From Planctomycetota bacterium (lineage in GTDB: Bacteria > Planctomycetota > Planctomycetia > Pirellulales > Lacipirellulaceae), in NCBI GenBank assembly GCA_024278035.1, contig JAJRUA010000173.1, positions 1 through 11,957 of the forward strand: DNA of 11,957 nt, written 5' to 3'. The position numbers and the translations under genes were made by a program. The notes below the pieces were generated by a model. It was not told where the DNA came from. It saw only the letters and a program-made list of their open reading frames with translations, and searched no databases. Below are positions 8,747 to 11,957 of the stretch, in pieces. Each line of letters starts with the position of its first letter. Position 1 is the stretch's first letter.

Positions 8747-8760
8747 ATTTCGGACGAAAT
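8747..8760. promoter_or_regulatory. Perfect palindrome ATTTCG-GA-CGAAAT upstream of recA
   Basis: A 14-base perfect inverted repeat just upstream of the half-site cluster. It could be a second operator or chance; its sequence does not match the GAACACC half-sites. Confidence 0.35.
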
Positions 8761-9004
8761 AGTTCGATTTTTCCGCCTTGGGGAGTTTTGGAATAGTCCG
8801 TAGTTCCAAAAACGCATCTTTTATCGAGTCTTATCGATGCCATGAGGCGACGCTAGCGGTCTGCCGTCAGCTTTCAGTAGAGCCTGCTATCAAAGGCCAA
8901 ATGCTGACCGCCATGAACGATGAGCCAACAGGCACCGTTGAAAACATGTGAAAAACAGCGTTTTGGGAACTACTGAGTGTTGAATCTTCAGCCGTGAGGA
9001 ATAT

Positions 9005-10453
9005 CTAATGTCCGTTCGCCGTAGCCGACGAAAGTGAAAAGACTTCGGGGCCAACGTGATCGGTCACGACGGCACCAAAGAGCGTGTGGGCATTCACGTC
9101 GTAGATGGCGATCGGCAAGGTTTGGCCGACTTGGCGAGGGTTGCCGTCGAAGACAACGATCCGGTCGCACATCGTGCGGCCTGTTAGCTGGAGCGGGCCG
9201 GCGGCCTGGCCTTTTTCTTTGGCTCTTTGAGCCTTCTTGCTGGGGCCTTCGACCAACACCTCCACCCGCTTGCCAAGGAACCGCTGGTTATCCTCTTCGC
9301 AGATTTCATTTTGGAGGGCGAGCAGTTCGTTGTTGCGGCGGCGTTTCACTTCATCGGGCACGTCGTCCGGCAGATTCTCGGCGGCCTTCGCGCCGGGACG
9401 CTCGCTGTACTTAAAAATAAAACTGTTCTTGAAACGACATTCACGTACCAAATCCATCGTTTTCTGGAAGTCCTCTTCCGTTTCACCACAGAAACCGACG
9501 ATAAAATCACTGGCAATCGCAACGTCGGGGATCCATTCCTTGGCCCGGGTGTGCATCTCTCTGAAATCTTCGACCGTGTAACCCCGCTTCATCGCTTTGA
9601 GTTGGGCGTTGCTCCCATGCTGGGCCGGCACGTGGAGGTATTTGACGCATTTGGGCAAATCACGCACGGCGGCCAGCACCTCGTCGGTCATGTCCTTCGG
9701 ATAGCTGGTGACGAACCGTAGGCGTTCTAAGGAGTCGATGTCGTGCAAGGCATGCAGCAAATCGCTAAACCGCCAATCACGCCCCGCCTCCGTGTGTCGC
9801 CAACTGTTGACCGTCTGGCCGAGCAGGGTGATCTCTTTGCAACCCTCGTCGGCCAATTGCCGCGCTTCGGCAATAATTTGGCTCGGCGGGCGGCTTTGTT
9901 CCGGCCCTCGTACCGAGGGAACAATGCAATAAGTGCAGAACTTGTCGCAACCGATCTGAATGCGGACAAACGCTTGGAATGGCGTCGGGCGCATCGTCGG
10001 ATCGCGCAACGGGTCGAACGATTCGTGGCTCCGCTTAATCGTGTCGACTGTGCCCTCTTTACGACCGAGCGAAACTTCAAGTTGCTGTGTGTTGGGATGG
10101 GCCTGGGCTTCGCGCACTAGGGCGGGGACTTGGTGCAGTTGCCCCGGCCCGACAACGATATCGACGTAGGGGGCCCGCTTAAAAATCAGCCGCTGATCTT
10201 TCTGGGCCATACACCCCATAACGCCGATGACTTTGTTCGGGTTCTTTTTCTTGGCATCTTTCAAACGCCCGAGGGCCGAGTAAATTTTGTCCTCGGCGTG
10301 TTGGCGAACGCTACACGTATTGAACAGGATCGTATCTGCGGTGTCGGTCGAGCTGGTCAGTTCGTAGCCCTCTTTGCGCAGGCTAGCGACGACGAGCTCG
10401 CTATCAAGCAAGTTCATTTGGCAGCCGACGGTTTCGATGTAAAGTTTTTTCAT
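9005..10453 (-). CDS. miaB: tRNA-2-methylthio-N6-dimethylallyladenosine synthase MiaB
   Basis: 482-residue cytosolic radical SAM methylthiotransferase that adds the 2-methylthio group to i6A at position 37 of tRNAs reading UNN codons. The N-terminal UPF0004 domain carries three cluster cysteines, C11 (VGCQMN), C47 (NTCSVR) and C81 (MGCMAQ). The radical SAM motif is GCDKFCTYC (C169, C173, C176), followed by PSVRGPEQSR. The C-terminal TRAM domain (FLGKRVEVLVEGPSKK ... LTGRTMCDRIVVF) holds a Lys/Ala/Gly-rich insertion of about 11 residues between SKK and LQLTGRT. The ATG at 10453 begins with the family-typical MKKLYIETVGCQMN; an in-frame TTG at 10486 would add 11 residues and overlap the upstream gene. 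No clear Shine-Dalgarno is seen. The gene is 25 bases downstream of a small membrane protein gene and near fmt. Confidence 0.97.
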   Translation of the reverse strand: MKKLYIETVGCQMNLLDSELVVASLRKEGYELTSSTDTADTILFNTCSVRQHAEDKIYSALGRLKDAKKKNPNKVIGVMGCMAQKDQRLIFKRAPYVDIVVGPGQLHQVPALVREAQAHPNTQQLEVSLGRKEGTVDTIKRSHESFDPLRDPTMRPTPFQAFVRIQIGCDKFCTYCIVPSVRGPEQSRPPSQIIAEARQLADEGCKEITLLGQTVNSWRHTEAGRDWRFSDLLHALHDIDSLERLRFVTSYPKDMTDEVLAAVRDLPKCVKYLHVPAQHGSNAQLKAMKRGYTVEDFREMHTRAKEWIPDVAIASDFIVGFCGETEEDFQKTMDLVRECRFKNSFIFKYSERPGAKAAENLPDDVPDEVKRRRNNELLALQNEICEEDNQRFLGKRVEVLVEGPSKKAQRAKEKGQAAGPLQLTGRTMCDRIVVFDGNPRQVGQTLPIAIYDVNAHTLFGAVVTDHVGPEVFSLSSATANGH

Positions 10454-10478
10454 AGAGTGGGGGGATTTCTTGCTTGCT

Positions 10479-10673
10479 TTACGCAACTTCTTCTTGATGC
10501 TTTTCCTTCCGTTCTTCTTGTTTTATGTGTTCTTTGTGTTCTTCGATCTGTTGTTGGACATCGCCAACCAGCGCGTCGCGCCGGCGGCGCATGAGCGTCG
10601 CTAGAGAAGAGATTGCAACAATCGCAGCGGTGGCGAACAGGGCCATTTCCCAACCTTTCATTTTTGAGGCCAT
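10479..10673 (-). CDS. Small single-pass membrane protein with C-terminal coiled coil
   Basis: 64 residues, not recognised. Residues ~9-27 form one hydrophobic segment (EMALFATAAIVAISSLATL), followed directly by RRRR (29-32), so by the positive-inside rule the C-terminus should be cytoplasmic. Residues ~36-64 are almost purely charged and Gln-rich (QQQIEEHKEHIKQEERKEKH) and should form a helix or coiled coil. The gene fits between fmt and miaB on the same strand, 25 bases before the miaB ATG, which supports it being real. The ATG at 10673 lacks a good ribosome binding site; an in-frame ATG at 10661 (MKGWEM) is an alternative. A frame-shifted 80-codon frame over the same bases lacks any protein-like pattern. 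Confidence 0.6.
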   Translation of the reverse strand: MASKMKGWEMALFATAAIVAISSLATLMRRRRDALVGDVQQQIEEHKEHIKQEERKEKHQEEVA

Positions 10674-10759
10674 CCATGTGGGGCAAAACCAAGACCCCTT
10701 AGACTACCTGGGCGAGCCTCCCCTTGCGAGAGCGGATTGGACCCGTTCCGTGGTTCCGT

Positions 10760-10795
10760 GCCAGGATGGCACGGCTATAGCCCCGCCATCCTGGC
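10760..10795. repeat. Nested palindromic repeat overlapping the fmt stop codon
   Basis: CCAGGATGGC (10761-10770) and GCCATCCTGG (10785-10794) are perfect 10-bp arms, extended by one G-C pair. The loop contains a second perfect palindrome, GGCTATAGCC (10773-10782). The fmt stop codon (10775-10777) lies in the inner palindrome and the last residues of Fmt are encoded by the right arm. There is no T run on the downstream side for fmt, so it is not a classical terminator. The compact nested design looks like a REP-type dispersed repeat. Confidence 0.6.
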
Positions 10796-11707
10796 GGGGA
10801 AGGGACACGCAAACCCCCGCAAAAAATCCCCTGCCGCCATGCACCGTTTTCCGGCGGGTTGGACTTTTATCAATTCAATCGCCCCCTCGCCTGTCGCGAT
10901 GAGCAGACGCTCGCCCGATTCGAGAACCGTTCCCGGCTTGCCCTCTCCAACAACAATCTCCGCACGGTCGATCACCAACCGCAACGGTTCCCCCCCTTCC
11001 TTCGGCACGAACGTAAACGCCCGGGGCCAGGGGTGGAGGCCGCGGACTTGGTTCTTAATCTCGGTTGCAGGGCGAGACCAATCAATGAGGCCATCCGATT
11101 TTTGTAAGCGGGGCGCTTTGGTAGCAAGCGATTTGTCTTGGACGACGGGCTCCGTTTGACCATGGGCAAGTTGGTTGACGATTTGCAGGGTGAGGTCCGC
11201 CCCCAGTTCGGCCAGTCGATCTTCCAATTCGCCTGCCGTTTCATCAGGGTCGATCGGCGTTCGCTCCACGCCGAGAATCGGACCGGCATCCAGGCCGGGG
11301 GTCATTTGAATGACGGTCGAGCCGGTCTCGTCATCGCCATTGAGTACGGCCCACTGTACCGGAGCGGCCCCCCGGTAACGAGGCAAAAGCGAGCCATGCA
11401 GATTGATCCCTCCAAGACGAGTCGTCTCCAGCGCGGGTGGTTTCAGGATTTCACCATAGTCACAAACGACCAGCAGGTCCGCTTCGTAAGCGCTGAGATG
11501 TTGGACTGACTCTGGCAGGTTGGCGCTCTCCGGTTGCCACAGCGTTATTTCAAGCTCCTGGGCCGCTTCGGCCATCGGTGCAAGCGGTTCCCGTCGCCGC
11601 CCCCGTGGGGGCCGTGTCACGACACAAACCACCTCATGTTCACTGGCCGCTAGGGCCCGAAGCGAAGGAACCGCAAACGGTCCTGTTCCCATGGCAATTA
11701 AACGCAT
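10775..11707 (-). CDS. fmt: Methionyl-tRNA formyltransferase
   Basis: 310-residue cytosolic enzyme that formylates initiator Met-tRNA using 10-formyltetrahydrofolate. The N-terminal formyltransferase domain shows MRLIAMGTGPFAVPSL, then INLHGSLLPRYRGAAPVQWA (N102, H104, SLLP loop) and GLDAGPIL (D140), giving the N-H-D catalytic set. A linker and the C-terminal OB-fold tRNA-binding domain follow (LHPWPRAFTF ... IKVQPAGKR). Length is normal. The ATG at 11707 is used; an in-frame TTG directly before it adds one residue. The C-terminus (FACPFPARMAGL) is encoded by a palindromic repeat and may be a secondary extension. Gene order def-fmt is the common arrangement and fits the partial gene at the right edge. 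Confidence 0.95.
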   Translation of the reverse strand: MRLIAMGTGPFAVPSLRALAASEHEVVCVVTRPPRGRRREPLAPMAEAAQELEITLWQPESANLPESVQHLSAYEADLLVVCDYGEILKPPALETTRLGGINLHGSLLPRYRGAAPVQWAVLNGDDETGSTVIQMTPGLDAGPILGVERTPIDPDETAGELEDRLAELGADLTLQIVNQLAHGQTEPVVQDKSLATKAPRLQKSDGLIDWSRPATEIKNQVRGLHPWPRAFTFVPKEGGEPLRLVIDRAEIVVGEGKPGTVLESGERLLIATGEGAIELIKVQPAGKRCMAAGDFLRGFACPFPARMAGL

Positions 11708-11749
11708 CAACTTGGCTCACTTGGGGGAAGCTATTGAGGGGGAAAAGTA

Positions 11750-11883
11750 GGGACCACAAAGACACGAAAAGCACAAAGAAATACGAAGGAAAAGTGAGGG
11801 AATCAGCAGCGTAAAGTAATTACGAATGTGTTTTTGAATCGTTCCTTTTCTCCTCTTTGTGCTTTTCGTGTCTTTGTGGTCCC
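11750..11883. repeat. Perfect 29-bp inverted repeat, 76-base spacer
   Basis: The arm at 11750-11778 (begins GGGACCACAAAG, ends AGCACAAAG) is the exact reverse complement of the arm at 11855-11883. Together they would form a very stable 29-bp hairpin in the fmt/def intergenic gap. On the forward strand the right arm is followed by ATTTTTTTAG, terminator-like for forward transcription, but the nearby genes run in reverse; on that strand only a short CTACTTTTCC follows. The wording resembles dispersed planctomycete intergenic repeats. The spacer holds no ORF. Confidence 0.9.
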
Positions 11884-11889
11884 ATTTTT

Positions 11890-11957
11890 TTAGCAACGGA
11901 GGGATTCGAGTTCCGCAATACGGGCGGCAATCGTGGTGTCGCTGGGGGCTTCGCCAC
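11890..11957 (-). CDS. def: C-terminal end of probable peptide deformylase (partial)
   Basis: Only the last 21 codons are in the window. The reverse frame ending in TAA at 11890-11892 reads GEAPSDTTIAARIAELESLRC. This helical tail resembles C-terminal extensions I recall for planctomycete peptide deformylases, and def commonly sits directly upstream of fmt. Deformylase removes the formyl group that Fmt adds. The catalytic motifs (GxGLAAxQ, EGCLS, HExDH) would lie outside the window, so the call rests on position and tail similarity only. Confidence 0.4.
   Translation of the reverse strand, partial: GEAPSDTTIAARIAELESLRC

Larger units (their letters stand above)
8561..9004. other. recA upstream intergenic region
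   Basis: 444 bases between the miaB stop and the recA start, on the same strand. It contains the recA ribosome binding site (ctccc at 8571-8575), the half-site cluster at 8691-8728 and a palindrome at 8747-8760. Bases 8810-9004 show no gene and no clear miaB terminator; a 5-bp AAAAC/GTTTT stem at 8952-8964 is too weak to call. Confidence 0.6.

Noticed and set aside
8561..8809. Upstream extension of the recA frame to 8809
   Set aside because: The extra residues are not RecA-like and would run through the candidate operator; a ribosome binding site is placed for the ATG at 8560.
8952..8964. AAAAC/GTTTT hairpin as a miaB terminator
   Set aside because: A 5-bp AT-rich stem with a 3-base loop is too weak, and no convincing U tract follows in the right place.
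10454..10486. TTG start adding 11 residues to MiaB
   Set aside because: The family-typical N-terminus begins at the ATG at 10453, and the extension would overlap the upstream small gene.

Overview
The window looks like a chromosomal segment of a moderate-GC planctomycete, most likely Pirellulales. Three things point there: a short conserved protein of a type I associate with that group, a secreted protein combining dockerin-like calcium repeats with a PEP-CTERM sorting tail, and long hairpin-forming dispersed repeats between genes. All calls come from reading the sequence; no database search was run. I see no tRNA, rRNA, CRISPR array, transposase, phage gene or attachment site.

Layout. 1-310 holds no supported gene. 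311-2191 (+) carries the small conserved Cys-containing protein and an LplT-like MFS transporter, separated by a long imperfect inverted repeat (680-802). 2313-4542 (-) reads thiC, then a small lipoprotein with an unusual heavy-metal-associated (HMA) domain, then ppnP, spaced 45 and 52 bases apart and so probably co-transcribed; a good promoter-like sequence lies about 130 bases ahead of thiC. The divergent region 4543-4904 leads to a dockerin/PEP-CTERM secreted protein (+). Its 3' end overlaps by 20 bases the convergent gene for an HtrA-like protein (-), which sits 13 bases downstream of recA (-). A 444-base intergenic region ahead of recA holds clustered GGTGTTC/GAACACC half-sites that look like a LexA-type operator. 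The last block (-) reads the end of a probable peptide deformylase gene, fmt, a small membrane protein, and miaB, a translation and tRNA-modification cluster.

How the genes work together. fmt and the probable def act at opposite ends of N-formylmethionine metabolism, and miaB modifies tRNAs next to the anticodon, so that block is a coherent translation cluster. thiC makes the pyrimidine part of thiamine; its link to the HMA lipoprotein and the nucleoside phosphorylase looks positional rather than pathway-based. The recA/HtrA-like pair is the most interesting: the HtrA-like protein keeps the Ser position and two PDZ domains but has Leu and Gly where the catalytic His and Asp should be, so it is probably an exported pseudoprotease co-transcribed with the SOS recombinase.

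I did not find a clearly new multi-gene system. The observations most worth following up are the recA-linked pseudo-HtrA, the recA operator cluster, the CX3C metal-binding motif of the lipoprotein, the 10-G tract in the PEP-CTERM gene, and the intergenic inverted-repeat family, one degenerate copy of which seems to supply a ribosome binding site.
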